Assembly (NCBI RefSeq): GCF_002293435.1
Contig: NZ_DBDF01000098.1
Span: 1-27,149 of the forward strand
Origin: Bacteroides sp. UBA939
Lineage (GTDB): Bacteria; Bacteroidota; Bacteroidia; Bacteroidales; Bacteroidaceae
Direction: 5' to 3'
DNA length: 27,149 bases
Position 1 is the first letter of the stretch, and every line of letters begins with the position of its first letter. The notes under the pieces are model-generated. The model did no database searches and was not told the origin of the DNA. It worked only from the letters and a program-made list of their open reading frames with translations. The position numbers were made by a program, and so were the translations under genes. Below, one piece after another: positions 1 to 7,200 of this stretch.

Positions 1-355
1 TGTTGTTCGCCCAGCATGGTTCTATTCTAACAGGTGCAAGTCCTCAACACGCCCTGATAGCGGGAAGTGTCCAGCCAAAGACAAGGGTGTCCATCGTGAT
101 GTGGAATCTGAAGGCAGTCGGCGGCAAACATCTGACCTGACGCACAGAAACTTGATATAAGGCTAAAGAACGTGGGTTAGTTTGCAACACAAAACAAAGC
201 CCGATAGCTATTCGGAACGTTCATGGTAAATCAAGCGGGTACGGAGTTGGTATGGACTTGATACGGAGCAGATAGTGTGTGATAGGGTCTGCATGATTCA
301 TACGTTAACTCCTGAAGTATGAATAATACAGGTTAAGTAGTTGAGTTACTCTATG
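1..355 (+). mobile_element. Truncated group II intron, domain I remnant without reverse transcriptase
   Basis: This stretch resembles the catalytic domain I of bacterial group II introns. Recognisable segments are GGGAAGTGTCCAGCCAAAGA (72-91), GTGGAATCTGAAGGCAGTCG (101-120) followed by GCGGCAAACA, and GACCTGACGCACAGAAACTT (134-153). Further local stems fit a structured RNA: GCAGA/TCTGC around 268-292, and TTCATAC (297-303) with GTATGAA (317-323). The usual 5' boundary GTGYG and 5' exon are not visible, so the intron begins upstream of the window. No intron-encoded protein and no domain V hairpin follow before the methyltransferase gene, so the element is cut off near 350-360 and should not splice or move. 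The right boundary is approximate. Recognition is by memory of the family and not by a covariance-model search. Confidence 0.68.
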
Positions 356-560
356 GGTAACTGATATAATTTGATTTAATAATGTTAAAATAGTAATGTT
401 TATGCAGTCTTTTCTCTACTTTTACGGCCTCATGTAATAACATCATTGTGATTTCACAGCGGTTTTATTATCGTTATGCTATTACTATTTATATTGCTTT
501 CCGGAATAAGGCTGGGTGTGGAAGGTTGTCATAGTTATATAAAATTTAAAAAGCAGAAAA
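356..560. other. Non-coding gap after the intron remnant
   Basis: AT-rich DNA between the intron remnant and the methyltransferase gene. I see no convincing ORF and no perfect TAnnTTTG box. The one local structure is a short palindrome (TGTGATTTCACA, 447-458). The promoter of the downstream methyltransferase presumably lies here but cannot be placed from the sequence. Confidence 0.4.
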
Positions 561-1340
561 ATGCAAGAACGACATATTGACCGTAAGCGCTATTTTGAAG
601 AACAGGCGCAAACGAGCAGAAACTATTATATTCCGTGGATAAAGAATAGTATAGGACATCTGCCTGCCAAGGTATTAGAAGTAGGGTGTGGTGAAGCCGG
701 CAATCTGCTGCCTTTTGCCGAATCGGGATGTGAAGTTGTGGGAGTAGATATAGCAACTTCACGAATACAACAAGCCCGAACTTTCTTCGCTGATAAAAAT
801 CAGAAAGCAGTCTTCATAGCCTCCGATATTTTTCAGCTAAAGGATTTGGAGAAGACTTTCCCTCTCATCCTGATACACGATGTAATAGAACACATCGGAC
901 ATAAAGTCCGTTTCCTGTCCGGCTTAAAAGAATATTTATCCCCTGGCGGAGCACTGTTTGTAGCTTTCCCTGCTTGGCAAATGCCGTTTGGAGGACATCA
1001 ACAGATTGCGCGGGGAAGAATCATTTCGCACCTTCCTTTTATACATCTGCTTCCTCGTTTCTTGTATCGGTGGTTACTCAAAGCGTGCGGTGAAAAGGAG
1101 GATACGATAAAAGAACTGCTAAGTATTAAGCAGACCGGATGCACCATTGAAATGTTCAGAAACATAGCGCGCCAAGCCGGATATGAAATCATTAACGAAC
1201 AATTGTATTTTATAAATCCTCATTATGAAGTGAAATTTGGTATCTCTCCACGCAAACTGAACAAAGTTGTTTCTTCAATTCCATATCTGAAGAATTTCTT
1301 TAGTACAAGTTGCTTTTATGTTTTGAGAAGAACGGAATAA
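561..1340 (+). CDS. Class I SAM-dependent methyltransferase
   Basis: A 259-residue protein with a Rossmann-type methyltransferase fold. Motif I, VLEVGCGEAGN, lies at about residues 38-48. An acidic end of strand beta2 follows (VVGVDIA, about 60-66), and the post-I motif HDVIEHI is typical of the Methyltransf_11/UbiE-COQ5-like group. No signal peptide or membrane anchor is evident, so it should act in the cytoplasm. The C-terminal half has no recognisable substrate-binding domain, so the substrate (small molecule, lipid or glycan precursor) is unknown. The start at 561 follows an A-rich leader (AAAAAGCAGAAAA), as is usual in Bacteroides. It sits alone between an intron remnant and a convergent tRNA gene, so context gives no functional clue. 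The family call is firm and the role is not. Confidence 0.88.
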   Translation: MQERHIDRKRYFEEQAQTSRNYYIPWIKNSIGHLPAKVLEVGCGEAGNLLPFAESGCEVVGVDIATSRIQQARTFFADKNQKAVFIASDIFQLKDLEKTFPLILIHDVIEHIGHKVRFLSGLKEYLSPGGALFVAFPAWQMPFGGHQQIARGRIISHLPFIHLLPRFLYRWLLKACGEKEDTIKELLSIKQTGCTIEMFRNIARQAGYEIINEQLYFINPHYEVKFGISPRKLNKVVSSIPYLKNFFSTSCFYVLRRTE

Positions 1341-1357
1341 GGAAATATGGAAAAGGA

Positions 1358-1396
1358 AAGACGCCAAGTTGCTTTGTTATAGCTACTTAGCGTCTT
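1358..1396. terminator. Probable bidirectional terminator between methyltransferase and tRNA-Leu
   Basis: A 15-bp hairpin with two mismatches. The left arm AAGACGCCAAGTTGC (1358-1372) pairs with GCTACTTAGCGTCTT (1382-1396) across a 9-base loop. On the minus strand it is followed by a T-rich run (TTTCCTTTTCC), so it fits best as the terminator of the tRNA-Leu transcript. It also lies 18 bases past the stop of the convergent methyltransferase gene and could serve both. Seen in sequence; function inferred. Confidence 0.7.
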
Positions 1397-1402
1397 TGAA
1401 TG

Positions 1403-1486
1403 TACCCAGACCCGGGGTCGAACCGGGATGGAAGTGAATCCACTGGTGTTTGAGACCAGCGCGTCTACCGATTCCGCCATCTGGGC
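1403..1486 (-). tRNA. tRNA-Leu (anticodon CAA)
   Basis: Read on the minus strand this gives a full cloverleaf. The acceptor arms are GCCCAGA and TCTGGGT. The D-arm region is GGCGGAATCGGTAGACGC. The anticodon stem-loop CTGGT-CTCAAAC-ACCAG has anticodon CAA, reading UUG codons. A long class II variable arm (TGGATTCACTTCCA) is typical of leucine tRNAs. The T arm is CCCGG-TTCGACC-CCGGG. The discriminator base is A (position 1403), as expected for leucine. The CCA end is not encoded and must be added by the CCA-adding enzyme. A promoter box lies about 30 bases upstream and a hairpin terminator directly downstream, so it appears to be a single-gene transcript. Confidence 0.96.
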
Positions 1487-1515
1487 ATGCAGGTTTTGAT
1501 TTCTCAAATGCGGTG

Positions 1516-1547
1516 CAAAGATATGGCTTTTTTCTAAATCTGCAATA
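1516..1547 (-). promoter_or_regulatory. Promoter of tRNA-Leu, -7 and -33 boxes
   Basis: On the minus strand TATCTTTG (1516-1523) matches the Bacteroides -7 consensus TAnnTTTG exactly. ATTG (1543-1546) sits 19 bases upstream, where the -33 element TTTG is expected, with one mismatch. The predicted transcription start is near 1509-1511, about 24 bases before the mature tRNA 5' end. Boxes seen directly; activity inferred from the consensus. Confidence 0.62.
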
Positions 1548-1617
1548 CCTTTCTTAAAAAAAAGAGAAAAAAGCAATAAAACGTTCTGCGAATGCTCCTT
1601 GTTTCCAAAATATAATG

Positions 1618-1625
1618 TACTTTAG
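1618..1625 (+). promoter_or_regulatory. Possible -7 box for the guanylyltransferase gene
   Basis: TACTTTAG differs from TAnnTTTG at one defined position. It lies 23 bases before the start codon at 1649. No TTTG is found at the proper -33 distance; CTTG at 1598-1601 is about 3 bases too close. Weak support. Confidence 0.33.
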
Positions 1626-1648
1626 CGGAAACTTTAAAAATAAACAAT

Positions 1649-2734
1649 ATGACAACAAATAAGGATAATTTCTGTGTTATCATGGGTGGGGGCATTGGTA
1701 GCCGTTTCTGGCCGTTTAGCAGAAAAACACTTCCTAAACAGTTCCTGGATTTCTTTGGTACGGGAAGATCTCTATTACAGCAAACTTTTGACCGTTTCAA
1801 TAAAGTTATTCCTACTGAGAACATCCTTGTAGTTACAAATGACCTGTATGCAGACCTCGTAAAAGAACAGCTTCCCGAACTGAATCCGGAACAGATTTTA
1901 TTAGAACCGACACGTAGAAATACCGCACCGTGCATTGCTTGGGCGGCATATCATATTCGTGCATTAAATCCGAATGCAAATATTGTGGTCGCTCCTTCCG
2001 ATCATCTTATTCTGAAAGAAAATGAGTTTCTTATAGCAATAGAAAAAGGGTTGAATTTTGTGTCTCAATCAGAAAAGCTACTGACACTTGGAATTAAACC
2101 TAATCGTCCGGAGACAGGTTACGGCTATATACAAATAGCAGAACAAGCCGGAAATAACTTCTACAAAGTGAAGACTTTTACCGAGAAGCCGGAGTTGGAA
2201 TTAGCTAAAGTATTTGTGGAGAGCGGAGAGTTTTATTGGAACTCCGGGCTTTTCATGTGGAATGTAAATTCTATTATCAAGGCTGTAGAAACGTTGATTC
2301 CCGAACTTGCCATGAAACTGGCTCTGGGCAAGGACGTGTACGGAACCCCTGCAGAGAAAGCATTCATCGATGAGGAATTTCCTACTTGTCCCAATGTTTC
2401 CGTTGATTTCGGTATTATGGAAAAGGCGGATAATGTATATGTTTCATTAGGCGATTTCGGCTGGTCGGATTTAGGAACATGGGGGTCTCTATATGACTTG
2501 TCGCCTAAAGATAATGAGGGTAATGTGACACTGAAATGCCAATCATTATTATATAATAGCAAAGATAACATTGTGGTGCTTCCAAACAACAAACTTGCCG
2601 TTATCGATGGGCTGGAAGGTTACCTTATTGCTGAATCGGAAAACGTACTATTGATATGTAAAAAGGACGAAGAGCATTCCATTCGTAAATATGTAAATGA
2701 TGCACAGATAAAGTTGGGTGATGACTATATTTAA
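1649..2734 (+). CDS. manC: Mannose-1-phosphate guanylyltransferase (GDP-mannose pyrophosphorylase)
   Basis: It catalyses GTP plus mannose-1-phosphate to GDP-mannose and pyrophosphate, the donor for mannose, fucose and related sugars in surface glycans. The nucleotidyltransferase signature GGGIGSRFWPFSR lies at residues 13-25 and is followed by PKQFLD. The APSDH metal/nucleotide motif is near residue 115, the ETGYGYI segment near 155, the sugar-binding FTEKP near 179, and NSGLFMWN near 200. At 361 residues it matches the single-domain type: the C-terminal phosphomannose isomerase domain of the longer ManC/AlgA enzymes is absent, so another protein must supply mannose-6-phosphate isomerase. It is cytoplasmic with no signal peptide. 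It is not embedded in a polysaccharide cluster here, which fits a housekeeping GDP-mannose/GDP-fucose supply. The enzyme call is strong; the symbol is by analogy. Confidence 0.92.
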   Translation: MTTNKDNFCVIMGGGIGSRFWPFSRKTLPKQFLDFFGTGRSLLQQTFDRFNKVIPTENILVVTNDLYADLVKEQLPELNPEQILLEPTRRNTAPCIAWAAYHIRALNPNANIVVAPSDHLILKENEFLIAIEKGLNFVSQSEKLLTLGIKPNRPETGYGYIQIAEQAGNNFYKVKTFTEKPELELAKVFVESGEFYWNSGLFMWNVNSIIKAVETLIPELAMKLALGKDVYGTPAEKAFIDEEFPTCPNVSVDFGIMEKADNVYVSLGDFGWSDLGTWGSLYDLSPKDNEGNVTLKCQSLLYNSKDNIVVLPNNKLAVIDGLEGYLIAESENVLLICKKDEEHSIRKYVNDAQIKLGDDYI

Positions 2735-2795
2735 TAAGTTAAGACCATTAGTGACTATAAAGATAGGGGTGGACTTGACTTAAATTCGTTTTTTT
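2735..2795 (+). terminator. Possible terminator of the guanylyltransferase gene
   Basis: TAAGTTAAG (2735-2743), directly after the stop codon, can pair with CTTGACTTA (2774-2782), with one G-U pair. A T7 run follows at 2789-2795. The loop is long (30 bases), which weakens the call; position and T-run support it. Confidence 0.42.
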
Positions 2796-2942
2796 ATAGG
2801 GGAATAAGTATTAATTTATATTGCTGATTATCAGGGAAATAAATAGTTTATAATGACTGATTATTTGCCTTATGTAAAGCATAACAAGATGAATGTGTAA
2901 ATATAAAGTCTTGTTTATGCCTATACTTTCAAAATATTATTC

Positions 2943-2950
2943 TATCTTTG
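2943..2950 (+). promoter_or_regulatory. -7 promoter box of the fimbrillin-like lipoprotein gene
   Basis: TATCTTTG is a perfect match to the Bacteroides -7 element TAnnTTTG, 43 bases before the start codon at 2994. The predicted transcript start is near 2956, leaving a 5' leader of roughly 38 bases. No clear TTTG is found 19-21 bases upstream, so the -33 element is poor or replaced by an activator. Confidence 0.55.
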
Positions 2951-2993
2951 AACCCCGATAAATAAACGATTAATTAGTAACAAGAAAAACACC

Positions 2994-4874
2994 ATGATTC
3001 AAGAAAACATCAAAAACAAAGGCATAATGTATTTATCATTGTGCACAACTCTACTATTTACAGCTTGCGTCAATGAAATTGAGTCTGAATCAGAACCTTC
3101 TGATGGAATACCTATTAATTTTTCCATGAAGATCAGTGATACTCACACCCGCGCTACGGATACCGCATTTGAAAAAGGTGATAAAGTAGGATTATTCGCC
3201 ACCTTCTCTTCCAAATCCATCAGCGAAGAACGATACATTGATAACCTCAAACTGGAATACGGCAGTAATTCATCCTTTATTCCTGAGAAGATTGTATTCT
3301 ACCCCGTAGGAGATGCGACTCTCGACTTCACCGGATATTATCCTTATCAAACTACAAAAATACCAGCGAATGTATCTACCGTTCCCATCTCCGTACAAAC
3401 TGACCAAAGTACTACAGCCAGGCGTTCACAATCGGATTTCCTCGTAGCTAAAGCTTCCAACATTGTAAGCAGCGAAAATCCCGTTGAGCTGGAGTTCCAT
3501 CATAAGTTGTTCAAAATGCAAATAACACTTACTCCTAAAGAAGGCGAAAATATTAACGACTTATTAAAAGCTAATCCTCATATCATTGCCACAGGCTTCA
3601 GAACCAAGGCGAATTATAATTTGGACACAGACAAGATTACGGATACTCACGAAGAAGCGGACATTATTCCTCATGGCGCATGGAGCATAAAAGACGGAAA
3701 ACTGGTGGGAAAAGAAATCATCATCATTCCGCAAACTGTGAATCCGGAATCGCAATCGCTTGTTATGGATTGGAACGGACAAATATATACTTGCCCGATG
3801 CCGGACTTGACAATAGAAGGAGGCACGCAATGTGAATTGGATGTTACTGCCATGCAAACCACCAATCACATACTTACAGGAGTAATCGGTGCTGTGTTTG
3901 ATTGGAAAACCATAGAGGGTAAGGAAATCGACAACAATGGTAAAACAACATCCGTACATCTGCTTGCCCTGTCTTTTTCCCAATCAGATATATACAGGAT
4001 ATATAGCGGAGGAAGACCGATTGCTGAAATCTGCAAAGAGTACTTGAAATCAGAAAACATCAACTCCCGGGCAATAACTATTTATCCGGTTGATAACGAG
4101 CAAAGTGACTTGAGCAAAGGAACTGTCCTCAAATTGCTGGACGATGAAAGGGACATAAACGGAGGAATAATAAGTTGGAATACAACAGATAACACTTTCA
4201 CTTATACTTCGGGAAGTTCTAAACCTGTTGAGGTATTCTATCTTAATGAAGCCGGAGAAGTGTTAACGGAGAAACCTGAAAGTTCGATTAATATCAGTAT
4301 CATCGGTCATGTCATCCGGGATATCCGTGATGGAAGCGTTAAGGAATATCCCATCGTAAAGATAGGGACACAATACTGGATGAAAGATAACTTGCAGGCA
4401 ACAACCTATCGCGACGGTACGGCTCTCGCTAAACAAACAGAACTGGAACAGGGTTCCGGATACTTCCAACCTGCCGGGCAGAATACATACTTCTACAATG
4501 GAGATGCCCTGCTTGCCAATGAATTAGCTCCTGAACAATGGAGGATAGCCAACCTGGCGGATTGGAATCTGCTTGTAGAATATATCGCGGATACCGCCCT
4601 TCTTCTGAAAGCCGGACAATGGAGAACAGGTGAAACTACTTATACCGGAACCGGAGAAACAGGCTTCAATGCCATTGCTTATGGATTGTACAATAATAAA
4701 AACGGTACAGCGCTTGTTAATGTGGACGCATCAGCCAGTTATTGGATAAGCGGTAACTCCGCACTTACTCTGGCAGATAAAGCGGTGCTCCTTATGGGCC
4801 ATGATACTACTGTTCGCTTTGTTGATATCACCCCGGGAAGTAGCGCTCTTTCCGTACGTTGCATAAAAGAATAG
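2994..4874 (+). CDS. Fimbrillin-family (Mfa-like) lipoprotein with C-terminal FISUMP domain
   Basis: A 626-residue predicted surface lipoprotein. A hydrophobic signal peptide ends in the lipobox LFTAC, with Cys25 as the lipidated residue. The next residues (VNEIESESEPSDG) are acidic, consistent with export to the outer surface in Bacteroidetes. Residues about 35-290 resemble Bacteroidales fimbrillin/Mfa-like proteins: the stretch THTRATDTAFEKGDKVGLFA is characteristic, and a conserved HKLFKM-type segment follows. A linker leads to about residues 435-626, which resemble the Fibrobacter succinogenes major paralogous (FISUMP) domain, with IGTQYWMKDNL, a WRIANLADWNLL segment and the closing LSVRCIKE. 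Translation could also begin at Met12, leaving a shorter signal peptide. No usher or anchor fimbrial genes are nearby. The role is inferred as adhesion or surface structure. Confidence 0.8.
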   Translation: MIQENIKNKGIMYLSLCTTLLFTACVNEIESESEPSDGIPINFSMKISDTHTRATDTAFEKGDKVGLFATFSSKSISEERYIDNLKLEYGSNSSFIPEKIVFYPVGDATLDFTGYYPYQTTKIPANVSTVPISVQTDQSTTARRSQSDFLVAKASNIVSSENPVELEFHHKLFKMQITLTPKEGENINDLLKANPHIIATGFRTKANYNLDTDKITDTHEEADIIPHGAWSIKDGKLVGKEIIIIPQTVNPESQSLVMDWNGQIYTCPMPDLTIEGGTQCELDVTAMQTTNHILTGVIGAVFDWKTIEGKEIDNNGKTTSVHLLALSFSQSDIYRIYSGGRPIAEICKEYLKSENINSRAITIYPVDNEQSDLSKGTVLKLLDDERDINGGIISWNTTDNTFTYTSGSSKPVEVFYLNEAGEVLTEKPESSINISIIGHVIRDIRDGSVKEYPIVKIGTQYWMKDNLQATTYRDGTALAKQTELEQGSGYFQPAGQNTYFYNGDALLANELAPEQWRIANLADWNLLVEYIADTALLLKAGQWRTGETTYTGTGETGFNAIAYGLYNNKNGTALVNVDASASYWISGNSALTLADKAVLLMGHDTTVRFVDITPGSSALSVRCIKE

Positions 4875-4891
4875 CCCGACAAAAAGCATAT

Positions 4892-4971
4892 CTCATTTCT
4901 TTTTCGTATTTTTGTTCCCAATGTACGAAACGATTTGTACATCAGGAATAAAAATACGAAAAAGAAATGAG
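4892..4971. repeat. Near-perfect 27-bp inverted repeat enclosing the metF start codon
   Basis: The left arm 4892-4918 and right arm 4945-4971 are reverse complements over 27 positions except one (G4914 against T4949, a G-U pair in the sense RNA). Inside it, after a 2x2 mismatch, ATGTAC (4921-4926) pairs with GTACAT (4937-4942) around a 10-base loop. The right arm contains the A-rich ribosome-binding region and the ATG of metF (4967-4969), which would pair with CAT at 4894-4896. The element starts 17 bases past the stop of the lipoprotein gene. There is no T-run after it, so it does not look like an ordinary intrinsic terminator. Confidence 0.9.
4907..4914 (+). promoter_or_regulatory. -7 promoter box of metF inside the hairpin's left arm
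   Basis: TATTTTTG matches the Bacteroides -7 consensus TAnnTTTG exactly and is the only perfect one close to metF. Transcription would start near 4920, so a transcript from this promoter would lack nearly the whole left arm and leave the metF start unpaired. No convincing -33 TTTG is seen at the right distance. The mirror copy in the right arm reads TATTTTTA on the minus strand, which loses the consensus G. Confidence 0.5.
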
Positions 4972-5920
4972 GATTATCGACCTGATACACAGCAACGAAA
5001 AAACAGCCTTTTCTTTTGAAATACTGCCGCCGCTAAAGGGTACGGGTATTGAAAAGCTGTATGAAACCATAGATACTTTACGGGAATTTGATCCCAAATA
5101 CATCAACATAACTACCCATCGCAGTGAATACGTGTACAGAGACCTGGGCAATGGTTTGTTTCAGCGCAACCGCCTGCGCCGCCGTCCGGGAACAGTTGCC
5201 GTTGCCGCCGCTATCCAAAATAAATATAATGTAACCGTAGTTCCCCATATTCTTTGCAGCGGTTTCTCCCGTGAAGAAACGGAATATGTGTTGCTCGACT
5301 TACAATTCCTTGGCATAACCGATTTGCTGGTGTTGCGTGGTGACAAAGCCAAACATGAATCACTGTTCACTCCCGAAATTGATGGCTATCACCATGCTAT
5401 CGAATTGCAGGAACAAATCAACAATTTTAACAAAGGTATATTTGTAGACGGTTCGGAAATGAAAGTATCGAATACGCCGTTCTCTTACGGTGTGGCGTGT
5501 TATCCGGAAAAGCATGAAGAAGCGCCTAATATTGATACCGATATCTATTGGTTGAAACGGAAGATGGAGGCGGGTGCGGAATATGCAGTCACGCAGCTCT
5601 TCTATGATAACCGGAAATATTTCGATTTTGTGGAGCGCGCCCGGAACTCAGGTGTTACTATTCCCATTATTCCCGGTATCAAACCATTCAAGAAGATATC
5701 CCAACTCAGCATGATTCCAAAAACATTCAAGGTAGATCTGCCCGAAGAGTTGGCGCATGAGGTAATGAAGTGTAAGACAGATGAGGAAGCCAGACAAGTA
5801 GGTATTGAATGGTGTGTGGAGCAATGCAGGGAATTGGTAAAACATGGTGTGCCCAGTGTGCACTTCTATTCCATAGGCGCTGTGGACAGCATCAAGGAAG
5901 TCGCAAAACAGGTATATTGA
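4967..5920 (+). CDS. metF: 5,10-methylenetetrahydrofolate reductase
   Basis: It reduces 5,10-methylenetetrahydrofolate to 5-methyltetrahydrofolate with FAD, supplying the methyl group for methionine synthesis in the cytoplasm. The protein has 317 residues, close to the usual single-domain bacterial MetF. Features of the TIM-barrel family are visible: SFEILPP near the N-terminus with the conserved glutamate at residue 18, YINITTHRSEY near 45, TDLLVLRGD near 120, and the GVACYPEKHEEAP segment near 175. The start at 4967 is favoured because the family begins with a short MRIIDLI-type leader just before the SFE motif. The gene follows the lipoprotein gene by 92 bases but has its own candidate promoter. 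Its initiation region lies in the right arm of a long inverted repeat, which may block translation of read-through mRNA. Confidence 0.95.
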   Translation: MRIIDLIHSNEKTAFSFEILPPLKGTGIEKLYETIDTLREFDPKYINITTHRSEYVYRDLGNGLFQRNRLRRRPGTVAVAAAIQNKYNVTVVPHILCSGFSREETEYVLLDLQFLGITDLLVLRGDKAKHESLFTPEIDGYHHAIELQEQINNFNKGIFVDGSEMKVSNTPFSYGVACYPEKHEEAPNIDTDIYWLKRKMEAGAEYAVTQLFYDNRKYFDFVERARNSGVTIPIIPGIKPFKKISQLSMIPKTFKVDLPEELAHEVMKCKTDEEARQVGIEWCVEQCRELVKHGVPSVHFYSIGAVDSIKEVAKQVY

Positions 5921-5980
5921 AGTTAAAAAAGAGTTTAGATACTCCTCGAAAATAATAAGTAACCAAATTGTAATAGCACA

Positions 5981-7099
5981 GTGTTTTTCAGAGACGTAAT
6001 AGGACAGGAAGTAGCCAAGCAACGGTTGATACAGGAAGTACACGAAGGGCGTATCCCTCATGCACTACTTTTTTGCGGGCCATCAGGAGTGGGTAAACTT
6101 CCGTTGGCATTGGCTTATGCCCGTTACATCTGTTGCACGAACCGTACACAGACAGATGCCTGTGGTACGTGTCCCTCTTGTGTGAAATGGAATAAACTGG
6201 TACATCCTGACGTACATTTCGTTTTCCCTATCGTGAAAAAAGGGAAGAAGGATGTGTGTGATGATTATATCACTAACTGGCGGCACCTTGTACTGAACAA
6301 CCCTTATTTCAGCCTCAACCATTGGCTGAATGAAATAGATGCTGAAAACACACAAGCAATTGTCTACGCCAAAGAAAGTGACGAAATTGTACGAAAGCTA
6401 AGTCTGAAGTCAAGTGAAGGAGGATATAAGGTCACAATCGTCTGGTTACCGGAAAAAATGCATGTGGTTTGTGCCAATAAGCTATTGAAGCTCTTGGAAG
6501 AACCACCTGAAAAGACCCTGTTTCTGCTAACCTCCGAAGTCCCGGAGATGATACTTCCTACTATTCTGAGCCGTACGCAGCGTTTCAATATCCACAAAAT
6601 CGAAGAAACTGATATTGCCAATGCCCTGCAACAGAAATATGGTGTACGTCCTGATGACAGCTTCACCCTGGCGCATCTTGCCAATGGTGACTTTATCAAA
6701 GCGTTGGAAACCATACATCTGAATGAGGAAAATGAACTGTTCTTCGAACTATTCGTCAACCTCATGCGTCTTTCCTACCAGCGGAAGATACGGGAGATGA
6801 AACAATGGAGCGAACAGCTTGCCGGTATAGGACGTGAACGGCAGAAGAACTTCCTTGCCTACGCTCAACGCATGATACGGGAGAATTTCATCTATAACCT
6901 GCACCGCAAGGAAATGAATTATATGACTTTAGCCGAACAGAACTTTGCCACTCGTTTTGCTCCGTTTATCAACGAAAGGAATGTGATGGGGTTAATGAAT
7001 GAATTAAGTGAAGCCCAGGTACATATAGAGCAAAATGTGAATGCCCGGATGGTGTTCTTTGACTTCTCACTGAAAATGATAGTACTGTTAAAGCAGTGA
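5981..7099 (+). CDS. holB: DNA polymerase III subunit delta prime
   Basis: A clamp-loader subunit of the replicative polymerase. The 372-residue protein begins MFFRDVIGQ, as expected for the family, and that start codon is GTG; the next in-frame codons upstream lead to a TAA with no ATG. Residues 33-39 form a Walker A-like GPSGVGK followed by Leu in place of Ser/Thr. Four cysteines (C52, C61, C64, C67) form the clamp-loader zinc site. The Walker B region near residue 155 (TIVWLPEKMH) lacks the normal DExx acidic pair, so this subunit probably does not hydrolyse ATP, as in other delta prime proteins. An SRT segment (LSRTQRF) stands where the SRC arginine-finger motif occurs. It lies 60 bases after metF and 101 before ricT. 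Confidence 0.92.
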   Translation: MFFRDVIGQEVAKQRLIQEVHEGRIPHALLFCGPSGVGKLPLALAYARYICCTNRTQTDACGTCPSCVKWNKLVHPDVHFVFPIVKKGKKDVCDDYITNWRHLVLNNPYFSLNHWLNEIDAENTQAIVYAKESDEIVRKLSLKSSEGGYKVTIVWLPEKMHVVCANKLLKLLEEPPEKTLFLLTSEVPEMILPTILSRTQRFNIHKIEETDIANALQQKYGVRPDDSFTLAHLANGDFIKALETIHLNEENELFFELFVNLMRLSYQRKIREMKQWSEQLAGIGRERQKNFLAYAQRMIRENFIYNLHRKEMNYMTLAEQNFATRFAPFINERNVMGLMNELSEAQVHIEQNVNARMVFFDFSLKMIVLLKQ

Positions 7100-7200
7100 C
7101 GGCATTCGGGTAAGATGGTAAGTGTAGGGAAAGAGCAATAAGGTAATGCAATAGAGTAAATTAATCAAAAAATAGTAAGTTCTCAAATAGAAATAAGAAG

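Noticed and set aside
447..458. TGTGATTTCACA as a CRP-type operator
   Set aside because: The half-sites are separated by 2 bases, not 6, and Bacteroides is not known to use classical cAMP-CRP control; too short to support alone.
356..560. Domain V or 3' end of the group II intron
   Set aside because: I looked for the conserved GAGC...GGTTC-type hairpin and found none before the methyltransferase gene.
4892..4971. Invertible promoter (phase-variable inverton) at the 27-bp inverted repeat
   Set aside because: The arms are only 26 bases apart, far shorter than usual Bacteroides invertons, no recombinase gene is adjacent, and the right arm runs into the metF coding sequence.
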